Counted from the stretch's first letter, positions 48,652 to 58,658 are shown. The stretch is DNA of 64,000 nt from Polaribacter ponticola (GCF_026191475.2 NZ_JAOSLC020000002.1:644001-708000), one strand, 5' to 3'. Notes: generated by a model not told the origin, from the letters alone. Translations and numbers: made by a program.

Positions 48652-49389
48652 ATGACACACGAAAAAACAGTTTCAGAAGCTATTAATTATAGAAGATCTG
48701 TAAGAATTTATGATACTAAAAAAACCATAGACAAAACTATTGTAAAAAAGTGCTTAGAACAAGCTGCATTAGCTCCTAATAGTAGCAACATGCAATTATG
48801 GGAGTTTTATCATATTACATCAAAAGATACAATAGCAAAAATAGCACCTTTTTGCTTCAATCAAAATGCAGCTAAAACAGCACAACAATTAGTTGTTTTT
48901 GTTTCTAGAAAAGATTTGTGGAAGAAAAGGGCAAAAGCAAATTTAGCGTTTATAGACAAAAACTTTGGGGCAAACAACCCTAAAGATGAACAAAGTAGCA
49001 GAGAAAAAGTAGGTAGAAACTATTATGGAAAGATAATACCTTTTGCGTATGGTGATTTTCTTGGTATTCTTGGTTTATTAAAATATGTTATGGTGTCAAT
49101 TATCGGAATTTTTAAACCAATATACAGACAGGTTAAAAAAAGTGACATGAGAATTGTGGCTCATAAAACTTGTGGTTTAGCTGCAGAGAATTTTATGATT
49201 TCTATGGCTGCAGAAGGATATGATACCTGCCCAATGGAAGGTTCTGATACATTACGCGTAAAAAAACTATTAGGCTTACCATTTGGTGCTGAAATAAATA
49301 TGATTGTTTCCTGTGGTATTAGAACAGAAAAAGGAGTTTATGGCGAACGTTTTAGAATCCCTTTTAACGAAGTTTACAAAGAAATATAA
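48652..49389 (+). CDS. Nitroreductase family protein
   Basis: 245 aa from ATG 48652; an earlier frame start lies inside the previous gene and is rejected. FMN-binding features: INYRRSVRIYDTKKTI near the N-terminus, LEQAALAPNSSNMQLWEF, and the end GAEINMIVSCGIR. NAD(P)H-dependent reduction of an unknown acceptor. It carries an insertion of about 40 residues (IPFAYGDFLGILGLLKYVMV), more hydrophobic than usual. Stop is 1 base from the convergent membrane protein stop. Confidence 0.9.
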   Translation: MTHEKTVSEAINYRRSVRIYDTKKTIDKTIVKKCLEQAALAPNSSNMQLWEFYHITSKDTIAKIAPFCFNQNAAKTAQQLVVFVSRKDLWKKRAKANLAFIDKNFGANNPKDEQSSREKVGRNYYGKIIPFAYGDFLGILGLLKYVMVSIIGIFKPIYRQVKKSDMRIVAHKTCGLAAENFMISMAAEGYDTCPMEGSDTLRVKKLLGLPFGAEINMIVSCGIRTEKGVYGERFRIPFNEVYKEI

Positions 49390-49390
49390 T

Positions 49391-50079
49391 CTAAAAAGAG
49401 ACTCTTTTCTTTCCTGAAACAAACTCATAAAAAATACCAATCGTTAAACCCATTGTAATAAAATACAACATCTCCGTTAACGGAATATTTAAAAAAGTAA
49501 TATCATATTTAGTATTTGCCAATAAATAATATTTTCTCCAATAAGTAGGACTGTAAAAAGTAAACAATGGAATGTAAAACACCAATTGTATACACCAACT
49601 TAAAAGAGCCGTAACTAACGATTCCCTAAGCATATCTCTTCTAAAATAAAGCATAATAAATGCATAAAGTATATAAATACTACTGTATATAAAAATTGAA
49701 TTTATTTTTAAAACTCCAGTTAAAACATACACTACAACAAAACTAACAACAAACATTACATAAAACGTATGCTGTAGTTTTTTCTCTTTTCTATAAGGAA
49801 TCAATTTTAATTTAAAAACAGTTTCATAAATTGTAGATACTACACTTATTATTAACGCACCCATTAAAACATCTTCAAAATAAGCATATTCCAAATCTAT
49901 AATAGAAGGAGGAATCCAATAATCTCTAAAATGAAAATAATCTGTAAAAGGGGCAATTATTCCTCCTGCAATAGATGTTCTAATCAACTTTTTTCTTAAG
50001 TCTTTTCTTTTAAAAAAAATATATAGCCAAATTGGAACATAACAAAGGCACAAATAAAAAAAGCGTATTCCTCTTTCAT
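49391..50079 (-). pseudogene. Polytopic membrane protein, weakly lycopene-cyclase-domain-like, N-terminus broken by one base
   Basis: About six helices in two similar halves. The first half holds PPSIIDLEYAYFEDVLMG and the second LNIPLTEMLYFITMG, resembling the two P-x-E-E/D repeats of lycopene cyclase-domain proteins (weak, read by eye). The intact frame has only a TTG start at 50053; reading A7 at 50056-50062 as A8 extends it to an ATG at 50079, with start MKEEYAFFYLCLCYVPIW, total 229 aa. Function is unknown; beyond the fold no claim is made. Confidence 0.6.
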
Positions 50080-50087
50080 AAAATATC

Positions 50088-52466
50088 TTACTTAGGATTA
50101 ATAATTAAAACATTCTTACTTTTTAAAATTTCTTCTTTATTAATTTTCATCTTTACAAAATCTCCATTTAAGTACTTTTTTACTTGATCTTTATAATGTT
50201 TACTAAAAACACGACCAGATTGCCCTGTTGGTAAAATTGACAAACTATTTTCTACATCAGAAAAATCTACAATTCTCCTTGTTGATGGACCAGCTTTTAC
50301 TTTATAAACACCTGTAGAATCGATATCATAAATTTGATTATTAATTACTTGATCTCCTCCATTAGTTACAAAAGGACCAACATTAAAGTATTTTCTTAAA
50401 GCAGCAACCTCACCAACGGCATGTTTGTATTCTACAGAAACAACTCTATCCCAAGTCCAATTTTCTACATTTTCTCCTAATTGACTTTGTAAGAAAGAAA
50501 ATGTATTTCTAAAAGAACTTGTTACTATTTCTTCTTTAGTTTCTATTTTATTTTTTGTGGTAACATCATCCCACCAAACAGAGTTCACTCTTTTAGATTG
50601 TACAGGTAAAACTTTTTCAATAAAAGGAGTATTCTCAAACTGTTTAAAAGCCTCTCCCATTTCGTCTGAAAAAGTATTTTTCTGAAACTCATACACCATT
50701 CTATTATAAATAACCGGTGCAACTTCATTTTTATCAAAATTACCTTTCCAGCTTTTTAATATTGATATTGCTTTCTTCTCGCTTGCAGATAATTTATTTT
50801 GATTAATTGAATTCACAAAATCTGATGCAATTTTTGGTGCATTTGGCGATGTAACATCCATAATCATTTTGGCAACATCCTCCTTTGTCCAATTATTTTT
50901 AGGCTCTAATAATTGCACAATTCTTTCTGCTCTATCCTCATTTAAATAATATCCAGGATACAAGATTCCAGCAATAGAATCTGGCTGATTATTTGCAGAA
51001 TACACATAATTCCAACTCGGATTCACAGCTTGTGGGTTTTGTTCAAAGTCTAAATACTCTAGTATTTCATCCTTACCAGAAGCTCCATTCAAATAGGTTT
51101 TAGTGTATAATGAATCTCTGTATTTATACAACTTTCCAGAGGCAAACCAAGCTATGTTATTTTTTGCATCGCCATACATTATATTTAAACCAGGTGCATG
51201 CAATTTCTTTGTTCCTGCTTTAAATTCTGACAATGAATTTGCATGAGACAACTCGTAACCAACCTCTAACAATTCGTTTTTGTGCATTGTATAAATCCAT
51301 TGCATAGCAATAGAGCGAGTGTCATCTAAATGATCTACAAGACCATTCATTACCGGTCCGTGTCTACCAACTTTTATAGTATAAATAGAATCTTTTCTTC
51401 CTTTAATTTTAAGCCGCTTCTCAATTAATTTATAATCTACAAATCCGTTTTCTGTTTTATATTGTAGATTGTTATCCGGGTTTTCCTCTTCTATATAAAA
51501 ATCTATATCATCGTTTTCAAACATTGTTAAACCGTAAGCATACTCTCTATTATGTCCTAACAAAGGAAATGGAGTTAACGCTAAATTAAAACCATACATT
51601 TCATAATTTGGTGTTTTAATATGTGCTTGATACCAAACAGAAGGTTGAGAAAAACCAATATGAGGATCGTTTGCAAAAATTACTTTTCCGTTTTTTGTTT
51701 TATCCGCACCAATTACCCAAGAATTACTCCCAATAAATGGTGATATTGGCAAAACACTATACAAATCGTGCATTGCTTTAGTAAAACTACCTGTTAATTC
51801 TGGTTTTGCTTCATTTTTAATATATGTTAGGTTTTCAAATTCCGCTCCTATTAATTCTTTAAAATAAGCAGAACCTAATTTTTCTTTCACTTCATTTAAA
51901 AGCGGATCTGTTTTATGAGCAATAGCAAAGCTAAAAGCCATATAGCCATACACATTGTACATATCTTTTAACGTATACTTTTCTTTCTCTACACCTACCA
52001 AAGTATACTCAATTGGCGTCTTACCATCTTCTATATATTGATTTACACCGTTTAAATAAGCTACTGCTAATTTATAATGCTCAGAATTTTTATCTAAATT
52101 TTTAATAGTTTCATCAGAAGCTTCTTCGATTCCTAAACCAGAAAAAAGTTTATCTGTTCTTATTAACTTTTCTCCAAAAATTTCAGACAATCTACCAGCT
52201 GCAATCCTTCTAACCAAATCCATTTGCCATAATCTGTCTTGTGCATGCAAATAACCTAAAGCTGTGTAAGCATCTTTTTGATTTTCGGCATTTATATGAG
52301 GCACACCAATTTCATCAAAATAAACAGTAACTTTTTTGGTTAAATTATTAAGTTCCAACTCTCCACTATAATTAGGATGATACGTTTTAGAATACAACCA
52401 AGCACCTGTAATTATTAGAACGAATACTATAATTACAATTTTGACTATTTTTTTTAATAAATTCAT
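50088..52466 (-). CDS. Penicillin acylase family protein (Ntn hydrolase)
   Basis: Periplasmic N-terminal-nucleophile amidohydrolase, 792 aa. A signal/anchor helix (residues about 8-24, KIVIIVFVLIITGAWLY) precedes the alpha chain. Autocleavage is expected before Ser247 (FIGSNSWVIGADKTKNG), making the beta-chain nucleophile; NDPHIGFSQPSVWYQ and the later GPVMNGLV region are conserved. Family members hydrolyse penicillins, acyl-homoserine lactones or other amides; the substrate here is not evident. Divergent from the DegT gene. Confidence 0.9.
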   Translation of the reverse strand: MNLLKKIVKIVIIVFVLIITGAWLYSKTYHPNYSGELELNNLTKKVTVYFDEIGVPHINAENQKDAYTALGYLHAQDRLWQMDLVRRIAAGRLSEIFGEKLIRTDKLFSGLGIEEASDETIKNLDKNSEHYKLAVAYLNGVNQYIEDGKTPIEYTLVGVEKEKYTLKDMYNVYGYMAFSFAIAHKTDPLLNEVKEKLGSAYFKELIGAEFENLTYIKNEAKPELTGSFTKAMHDLYSVLPISPFIGSNSWVIGADKTKNGKVIFANDPHIGFSQPSVWYQAHIKTPNYEMYGFNLALTPFPLLGHNREYAYGLTMFENDDIDFYIEEENPDNNLQYKTENGFVDYKLIEKRLKIKGRKDSIYTIKVGRHGPVMNGLVDHLDDTRSIAMQWIYTMHKNELLEVGYELSHANSLSEFKAGTKKLHAPGLNIMYGDAKNNIAWFASGKLYKYRDSLYTKTYLNGASGKDEILEYLDFEQNPQAVNPSWNYVYSANNQPDSIAGILYPGYYLNEDRAERIVQLLEPKNNWTKEDVAKMIMDVTSPNAPKIASDFVNSINQNKLSASEKKAISILKSWKGNFDKNEVAPVIYNRMVYEFQKNTFSDEMGEAFKQFENTPFIEKVLPVQSKRVNSVWWDDVTTKNKIETKEEIVTSSFRNTFSFLQSQLGENVENWTWDRVVSVEYKHAVGEVAALRKYFNVGPFVTNGGDQVINNQIYDIDSTGVYKVKAGPSTRRIVDFSDVENSLSILPTGQSGRVFSKHYKDQVKKYLNGDFVKMKINKEEILKSKNVLIINPK

Positions 52467-52486
52467 TTTAAAAATTTTAAAGAACT

Positions 52487-52494
52487 CAAAGATA
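52487..52494 (-). promoter_or_regulatory. Promoter -7 element of the penicillin acylase gene
   Basis: TATCTTTG on the minus strand, 20 bases before the start. Confidence 0.5.
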
Positions 52495-52508
52495 ATAGAT
52501 TTATATTG

Positions 52509-52516
52509 TATTTTTG
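52509..52516 (+). promoter_or_regulatory. Promoter -7 element of the DegT-galE unit
   Basis: TATTTTTG, 23 bases before the ATG at 52540. The longer frame from 52441 contains it and is rejected. Confidence 0.5.
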
Positions 52517-52539
52517 AATCACTAATACCTTATGCTTAC

Positions 52540-53688
52540 ATGAAAAAAATTCAAATGGTAGACCTTCAGGGTCAATATCAACAAATTAAAGAAACCGTAG
52601 ACAACTCTATACAAGAAGTACTAAATTCATCAACATACATAAACGGACCTTTAGTTAAAGAGTTTCAAAAAAATCTAGAAGACTATTTAGATGTAAAACA
52701 CGTAATACCATGTGCAAATGGTACAGATGCTTTACAAATAGCAATGATGGGTTTAGGTTTAGAACAAGGAGACGAAGTTATTACAGCAGATTTTACATTT
52801 GCAGCAACTGTAGAAGTTATCGCCTTATTAAAGTTAACACCAGTTTTAGTAGATGTAGATCCTAAAACATATAATATAGATATTGATGCTCTTAAAAAAG
52901 CAATTACACCTAAAACAAAAGCTATTGTGCCTGTTCATTTATTCGGACAAGTTGCAAACATGGATGCTATTTTAGAAATTGCAAAAGAACATAGCTTGTT
53001 TGTTATTGAAGATAATGCACAAGCAATTGGTGCTGATTACACCTTTAAAAACGGAACAAAACAAAAAGCCGGAACTATTGGTAATGTTGGTACAACTTCA
53101 TTTTTCCCTTCTAAAAACTTAGGTTGCTATGGAGATGGCGGAGCTATTTTTACAAATGATGATGAACTTGCTCACACTTTAAGAGGTATTGTAAATCATG
53201 GAATGTATACCAGATATTATCATGATGTAGTTGGTGTAAATTCTAGATTAGATTCTATACAAGCAGGAGTTTTAAAGGCTAAATTACCATTATTAGATTC
53301 GTATTGTGAAGCTAGAAGAAATGCGGCTCGTTTTTATAATAACGCTTTTGCAAACAACTCTAATATTATAACACCTACAACAGCTTCTTGTGGAGAAGTT
53401 TGCGACACTTGTAACTGTCATGTTTTTCATCAATATACATTACAAATTACGAATGGAAAACGTGATGAATTACACAAACATTTATTAGACAAAGGAATTC
53501 CGAATGCAATTTATTATCCTGTTGCTTTACATTCTCAAAAAGCATATAAAGATACTAGGTATAAAGAAGAAAATTTCCCCGTTACAAATAACTTAATAAA
53601 AACGGTAATTTCTTTACCTATGCATACAGAATTAGACACAGAACAACTTACTTTTATCACAGAAAGTATTACAAGTTTCTTAAAATAA
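52540..53688 (+). CDS. DegT/DnrJ/EryC1/StrS family sugar aminotransferase
   Basis: 382 aa PLP enzyme acting on nucleotide keto-sugars for surface polysaccharide. MVDLQGQYQQIKETVDNSI start, CANGTDALQIAMMGLGL, VDVDPKTYNID, VPVHLFGQVANMD, and PLP lysine Lys192 in FFPSKNLGCYGDGGAI. Contains a Cys-rich stretch CGEVCDTCNCHVFHQY near residue 290, unusual but found in flavobacterial relatives. Linked to galE, 19 bases on. Confidence 0.92.
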   Translation: MKKIQMVDLQGQYQQIKETVDNSIQEVLNSSTYINGPLVKEFQKNLEDYLDVKHVIPCANGTDALQIAMMGLGLEQGDEVITADFTFAATVEVIALLKLTPVLVDVDPKTYNIDIDALKKAITPKTKAIVPVHLFGQVANMDAILEIAKEHSLFVIEDNAQAIGADYTFKNGTKQKAGTIGNVGTTSFFPSKNLGCYGDGGAIFTNDDELAHTLRGIVNHGMYTRYYHDVVGVNSRLDSIQAGVLKAKLPLLDSYCEARRNAARFYNNAFANNSNIITPTTASCGEVCDTCNCHVFHQYTLQITNGKRDELHKHLLDKGIPNAIYYPVALHSQKAYKDTRYKEENFPVTNNLIKTVISLPMHTELDTEQLTFITESITSFLK

Positions 53689-53707
53689 ATTTTTAATTAC
53701 CCCAAAT

Positions 53708-54721
53708 ATGAAAAGAATATTAGTAACAGGAGGTTTAGGTTTTATAGGATCTCACACAGTAGTAGAATTACAAAACGAAGGTTTTGAAGTAGTAATTATT
53801 GATGATTTATCTAACACTACAATTTCTGTTTTAGATAATATTACAGAGATTACAGGTATAAAACCAGAATTTCACCAAATTGATGTTAGAATTAAAAGTG
53901 ATATAAAAACTTTTTTTGACAACAATAAAGTTGATGGAATTATTCATTTTGCAGCTTTTAAAGCAGTTGGAGAAAGCATTGCGAAACCCTTAGATTATTA
54001 TGAAAATAACTTAAGTTCTCTTATTTATATTTTGCAAGAAGTTAGAGATCGTAAACTAGATAACTTTATATTTTCTTCTTCTGCAACTGTTTACGGAGAA
54101 CCAGATTCATCACCAATAACAGAAAATGCTCCTGTAAAGAAAGCTGAATCTGTGTATGGAAACACTAAAAAAATTGGTGAAGAAATTATTAAAGATACAA
54201 GTAATGCATATGGTATTAATACAATAGCTTTACGTTATTTTAATCCTATTGGAGCACACCCAACTGCAAAAATTGGAGAGCTTCCTTTAGGTGTTCCTGC
54301 CAATTTAATTCCTTTTGTTACACAAACTGCTGCAGGAATTAGAAAAGAATTATCTGTTTTTGGTGATGATTACCCTACTGAAGACGGAACAGCAATTCGT
54401 GATTACATTCATGTTGTAGATTTAGCAAAAGCACATATTGCAGCATTAAAAAGGCTTATCAACAAAAACAATAAAAGTTCTTTTGAGTTCTTTAATATTG
54501 GAACAGGTAAAGGAACTTCTGTTTTAGAAGTAATAAAAGCTTTTGAAAAAGTAAACGATTTAAAATTAAATTATAAAATTGTTGGCAGAAGAGAAGGTGA
54601 TGTTATGACTTGTTATGCAGACACAACAATTGCAAACAAAGAATTAAACTGGAAAACAGAAATTAGCTTAGAAGAGGCTTTAAAATCTGCTTGGAAATGG
54701 CAACAAAAACAATCTGTTTAA
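53708..54721 (+). CDS. galE: UDP-glucose 4-epimerase
   Basis: 337 aa NAD-dependent short-chain epimerase interconverting UDP-glucose and UDP-galactose (or the N-acetyl forms). VTGGLGFIGSHTVVELQ at the N-terminus, HFAAFKAVGESIAKPLDYY, SSSATVYGEPD and the catalytic Tyr-x3-Lys in SVYGNTKKIGEE, then ALRYFNPIGAHP. Follows the DegT gene, so both serve glycan precursor synthesis. Terminator follows. Confidence 0.94.
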   Translation: MKRILVTGGLGFIGSHTVVELQNEGFEVVIIDDLSNTTISVLDNITEITGIKPEFHQIDVRIKSDIKTFFDNNKVDGIIHFAAFKAVGESIAKPLDYYENNLSSLIYILQEVRDRKLDNFIFSSSATVYGEPDSSPITENAPVKKAESVYGNTKKIGEEIIKDTSNAYGINTIALRYFNPIGAHPTAKIGELPLGVPANLIPFVTQTAAGIRKELSVFGDDYPTEDGTAIRDYIHVVDLAKAHIAALKRLINKNNKSSFEFFNIGTGKGTSVLEVIKAFEKVNDLKLNYKIVGRREGDVMTCYADTTIANKELNWKTEISLEEALKSAWKWQQKQSV

Positions 54722-54748
54722 GTTTTAAAACACCATTTTAAAATTTAT

Positions 54749-54787
54749 AAAAAACCTCATAAGTATAGTTACTTTTGAGGTTTTTTT
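54749..54787 (+). terminator. Terminator after galE
   Basis: Stem AAAAAACCTCA and AAGTA paired with TACTT and TGAGGTTTTTT, 4-base loop and T tail. It also lies 22 bases beyond the DUF2911 gene read from the other side. Confidence 0.85.
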
Positions 54788-54808
54788 ATGATCTAATTAA
54801 ATATAATA

Positions 54809-55351
54809 TTATCCTTTTACAGGAATAGAAACAATTGTATTTGCCCAACCTAAGTGCATTGTAGCATTGTTTTCTTCACCATTAAAAGCTATAGAAAAAG
54901 CTTCAATAGACTTTTCTGATTTAGAAACTTTACCAGAAACTCTTACAACATCTTGGTCTTGTTTGTAAAAATAAGATCCCCAAATATTTTTATGAGTACT
55001 TAATATTACCGTCCAATCTCCATCTGTAGGAATTGTAAACAAAGTATACGTTCCTGCTTTTACTTCTTTATCTCCAAAAGTTACATCTTTATAAAATGTA
55101 ATTTCGGCAGCTTCGTTTGCTCCAGTTCTCCAAACCTTGTCTTTTGGTGCTAGTTTTTCTAAAGACCTTCCTTTTAATTGTGGTCTACTATATACCACTT
55201 TTACTAACTTATCTGCGTCTCTCCAATTTTTAGGATACGCAGATGCATCCATTGGACTTACATCTAATTTAGAAAATTCTTGAGCAGTTACTTCTGTTGA
55301 CGAAATTAAAGAAATTGCAAAAACTGCAATTGATAAAATAGCTTTCTTCAT
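54809..55351 (-). CDS. DUF2911 domain-containing exported protein
   Basis: 180 aa with Sec signal peptide (about 1-23, ending VTAQ). The DUF2911 core has SRPQLKGRSLEKLAPK, VWRTGANEAAEITFYKDV, GTYTLFTIPTDGDWTVIL and the C-terminal LGWANTIVSIPV. Periplasmic beta-sandwich of unknown function, abundant in Bacteroidota. Own promoter upstream. No functional partner nearby. Confidence 0.9.
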   Translation of the reverse strand: MKKAILSIAVFAISLISSTEVTAQEFSKLDVSPMDASAYPKNWRDADKLVKVVYSRPQLKGRSLEKLAPKDKVWRTGANEAAEITFYKDVTFGDKEVKAGTYTLFTIPTDGDWTVILSTHKNIWGSYFYKQDQDVVRVSGKVSKSEKSIEAFSIAFNGEENNATMHLGWANTIVSIPVKG

Positions 55352-55400
55352 GAGTTTAAAATATTTAAGTATTCGATTTTTAATATAAATTATAAGTCAT

Positions 55401-55408
55401 CAAAGTTA
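55401..55408 (-). promoter_or_regulatory. Promoter -7 element of the DUF2911 gene
   Basis: TAACTTTG on the minus strand, 49 bases upstream of the start. Confidence 0.4.
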
Positions 55409-55450
55409 GAAAACCTTACAATCTTACATCACTAATTTTCTGTTAATATT

Positions 55451-55566
55451 TTAATGACAACCACAATCTGTACTGCAATTCTTTTTTTCTTTGAAGTAAA
55501 AACATATTTCTTCATTAAAAAAACTACAGCCAAAGCAACTAAAAAATAAACAATAACTTCTTGCAT
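55451..55566 (-). pseudogene. FeoB-associated Cys-rich membrane miniprotein, frame broken by one base
   Basis: Begins at an ATG that overlaps the feoB stop (TAATG). One membrane helix (about residues 3-20, EVIVYFLVALAVVFLMKK) is followed by a basic stretch. As read, the frame misses the end; reading T7 at 55482-55488 as T8 gives SKKKKNCSTDCGCH and a stop at 55451, total 38 aa. That Cys-rich tail is the hallmark of the FeoB-associated family, thought to help iron(II) transfer or membrane assembly with FeoB (inference). Too short for most gene callers. Confidence 0.8.
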
Positions 55567-57676
55567 TAACTTAAAATTTGATACGTTAAAAAGGCTGAAA
55601 CATAAGCCAATAAAGCCAAACCAAACAATTGGATTAATGGCCATTTCCAAGATTTTGTTTCTCGCTTAACAATTGCCAAAGTTGCCATACATTGCATTGC
55701 AAATGCATAAAAGACCATTAAAGACATACCAACAGGAAAGTTAAAACGTTTTGCTCCGGTTTCAGAATTAATTTCTGAAGCCATTTTTTGCTTTATGGTT
55801 GCTGTATTTTCATCATCTGACTCTACACTATAAATTGTTGCCAATGTACCTACAAAAACTTCTCTTGCAGCAAACGAAGTTATAAGCGCAATTCCTATTT
55901 TCCAATCGTAACCTAAAGGCTTTATTACAGGTTCAATTGTTTTTCCTAGAATTCCAATATATGAGCTTTCTAATTTTAAAGATGCAATTTTTTGTTGAAT
56001 TTCATCAGTATTTAACTGTTGATTAGCCACATTTTCTATAACCGTTTTTTCTGCATTTTTATAATTAGATCCTCCATTCGAAGCCAAAAACCACAATACA
56101 ATAGATAAAGCCAAAATAATTTTTCCTGCTCCAAAAACAAAAGCCTTGGTTTTTTCTACTACATCAAAAAACACATTTTTAACAGATGGCAATTTATAAT
56201 TTGGCATTTCTACAACAAAAAACGACTTAGATTCTACTTTTAATGTTTTGTGTAATATATAAGCAGCTATTACTGCAGATGCAAAACCTAAAGCATATAA
56301 AGAAAGTAATACTAAACCTTGTAAGTTTAAAAAACCTAGAATTTTTTTATCAGGAATTATTAAAGCAATTAAAATTGCATAAACCGGTAATCTTGCAGAA
56401 CAGGTTGTAAATGGTGTTACTAAAATAGTAATTAATCGCTCTTTCCAACTAGAAATAGTTCTTGTTGCCATAATTGCTGGAATTGCACATGCTGTTCCTG
56501 AAATTAACGGAATTACACTTTTACCATTCATACCAAAGCGCCTCATAATTTTATCCATTAAAAAGACAACTCTACTCATATAGCCCGTTTCCTCTAAAAT
56601 GGCTACAAATAAAAATAAGATTGCTATTTGAGGTATAAAGATAATAACGCCCCCAATTCCAGGAATAATTCCTTCGGTTAGTAAATCTGTAAACACTCCA
56701 TTAGGCAAATTGCTTTTTGCAAAGTCTGATAATTGAGCAAAAGTACCATCAATAAAATCCATTGGTACAGAAGCTAAATCAAAAATTGATTGAAATATAA
56801 TTAACAGAATAAGGCTAAATAATACGTATCCGAATATTCTATGTGTAAAAATCCTATCTAGTTTACCTCGTAAATCTGTTGCTTTCGTTTTATCAACAAT
56901 ATACGTTTTCTTTAAAATTTTATTAATCTCTTGATAACGATAAATAGTTTCTTTGTGTTGGTATTTTTTTAATTTAGAAGTATCTAGCTTAAATGCTAAA
57001 AGCTTCTTTTTTCTTCTTTTGTTACCGTTTCTGGAAAACTACTTTGTGTTACCATCAACCATAATTCATACAAGGAATAATTTGGACTTATTTCTTTTAA
57101 TCGATCAAAGTAATCTGTATCAATTTTAGAATTTATACCACATAAAGGTGATGCTTTTGCTGCCACATGACAACGAATAATTGCTTCCTTTACATCATTA
57201 ATTCCTTCGTTTTTTCTTGCACTTATTAAAACAACCTCTGTGTTTAATTCTTTCTTAAGCAATGATAAATCTATAGAAATACCTTTTCTATGCATCTGGT
57301 CTACCATATTAATAGCCAAAACAGTAGGGATTTCTAAATCTTTAATTTGAGAAAACAACAATAAGTTTCTCTTTAAATTCTCTACGTCTGCAACTACCAA
57401 AATTACATCTGGCGATTCTTTTATATCTTTTTTAAGTAACGTTTTTAAAACAATACTTTCGTCTAATGAAGTTGGGTTTATACTATAAGTACCCGGTAAA
57501 TCTGTAATTAATGCGTTTTGTGTAGAAGACAATTTACTTACACCTTCTTTTTTATCTACCGTAACACCAGGATAATTTCCTACTTTTTGATTTAACCCTG
57601 TAAGTTGATTAAAAAGTGAAGTTTTACCTGTATTAGGATTTCCTATTAAAGCAACTTTTATATCGTTTTTAGGCAT
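55566..57676 (-). pseudogene. feoB: Ferrous iron transporter FeoB, frame broken by one base
   Basis: Inner membrane iron(II) transporter. The N-terminal G domain (57676-57000) has GNPNTGKTSLFNQLTG (P-loop), DLPGTYSINP (G3) and NMVDQM (G4). The membrane domain with the Gate motifs (GIIPGIGGVIIFIPQIAILF; GTACAIPAIMATR) is in another frame. Reading T6 at 57007-57012 as T7 joins EEKKKLLAFKLDTSKLKKY, for 703 aa, standard FeoB length. Starts with TAATG overlapping feoA's stop. Probably functional, the break being a sequencing error. Confidence 0.93.
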
Positions 57677-57906
57677 TAGCTATTCACTTTTAGAATTTGA
57701 ATTTTTGAAGCAGTTTCTTTTCTAATTGCTAAATGACTTCCGTTAACACAGATGTATAAAGGATCTTTTAAAGGAGCAAGCTGAATTAACTGAACTTCTG
57801 CTCCTGGTAAACACCCCATTTCTAATAATTTTAGAGGAATAAAATCTAATGATTCTTCAGATATATAACCTATTTCTCCAATTCGTAAAGATGCAATTGT
57901 GCTCAA
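57676..57906 (-). CDS. feoA: Ferrous iron transport protein FeoA
   Basis: 76 aa, SH3-like FeoA domain. Reads GEIGYISEESLDFIPLKLLEMG and GAEVQLIQLAPLKDPL, then HLAIRKETASKI. Cytosolic partner of FeoB. Overlaps feoB by one base (TAATG). Promoter TATCTTTG lies upstream at 57925-57932. Confidence 0.95.
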   Translation of the reverse strand: MSTIASLRIGEIGYISEESLDFIPLKLLEMGCLPGAEVQLIQLAPLKDPLYICVNGSHLAIRKETASKIQILKVNS

Positions 57907-57924
57907 ATTTTTTATTTAGGAAAG

Positions 57925-57932
57925 CAAAGATA
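57925..57932 (-). promoter_or_regulatory. Promoter -7 element of the feoAB unit
   Basis: TATCTTTG on the minus strand, 18 bases before feoA. No Fur box was recognised by eye. Confidence 0.55.
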
Positions 57933-57957
57933 GGAATTTAGAATCATTCTAAACAAG

Positions 57958-58638
57958 TTATTCTCTAGTATATTCTTCTTTTAAAAGCGCAACGTCTTTC
58001 TTTAGTTTTACCATGTCTTCTTTTTCGGTACCATCATAAAACCCACGAATACGTCTTTCTTTATCAATTAACACAAATTGTTCTGTGTGTATAAAATCAT
58101 TTTCTCCTCCATCACCACCTTCTAAAACAGCAAAGTAACTCTTTCTAGCAAGTTCATAAATATGTTTTTTAGAACCAGTTGTTACATTCCATTTTGCATC
58201 TATTACACCTTTTCTCTCTGCATATTCTTTTAAAACAGAAACACTATCTATGGTAGGAGTAACAGAATGTGATAAGAACATAATATCATCATCTTGTTTG
58301 TAAAACTCTTGCAACTCACTCATATTATAAGCCATTGCAATACAAATAGTTTGGCAACGTGTAAAAAAGAAATCGGCTACGTAAATTTTATCTTTATAAT
58401 TATTATTGGTAATAATTTCTCCGTTTTGGTTTATCAACTCAAAATCTGAAATAGTATGATTTTTTCTGATGTGTTTTAGAGTAACATCAACTAAATTAGG
58501 GTTTACATCTGCTGGATTATAAATTTTTAATTTCTTATCAACTTTTAACAAATGATAAAAAACAGGAATAGCGACAGCTGAAAAAACTAATAAAAAAATT
58601 AATGTTGGAAGTGATTTTTTAAAAAACTTAAAATCCAT
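57958..58638 (-). CDS. SCO1/SenC family copper chaperone
   Basis: 226 aa from ATG 58638; the earlier Met at 58659 lies in the promoter. A membrane anchor (about 10-28, SLPTLIFLLVFSAVAIPVF) and a thioredoxin-fold domain with copper site Cys-x3-Cys in FFFTRCQTICIAM and the conserved His in FIHTEQFVLID. Delivers copper to, or reduces, the CuA centre of cytochrome oxidase. Upstream of the feo genes but with its own promoter. Confidence 0.93.
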   Translation of the reverse strand: MDFKFFKKSLPTLIFLLVFSAVAIPVFYHLLKVDKKLKIYNPADVNPNLVDVTLKHIRKNHTISDFELINQNGEIITNNNYKDKIYVADFFFTRCQTICIAMAYNMSELQEFYKQDDDIMFLSHSVTPTIDSVSVLKEYAERKGVIDAKWNVTTGSKKHIYELARKSYFAVLEGGDGGENDFIHTEQFVLIDKERRIRGFYDGTEKEDMVKLKKDVALLKEEYTRE

Positions 58639-58658
58639 AAAAAATGTATTTAACACCA

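Noticed and set aside
57907..57957. Fur box before feoA
   Set aside because: No recognisable inverted repeat of the Fur type; only the promoter -7 element is clear.
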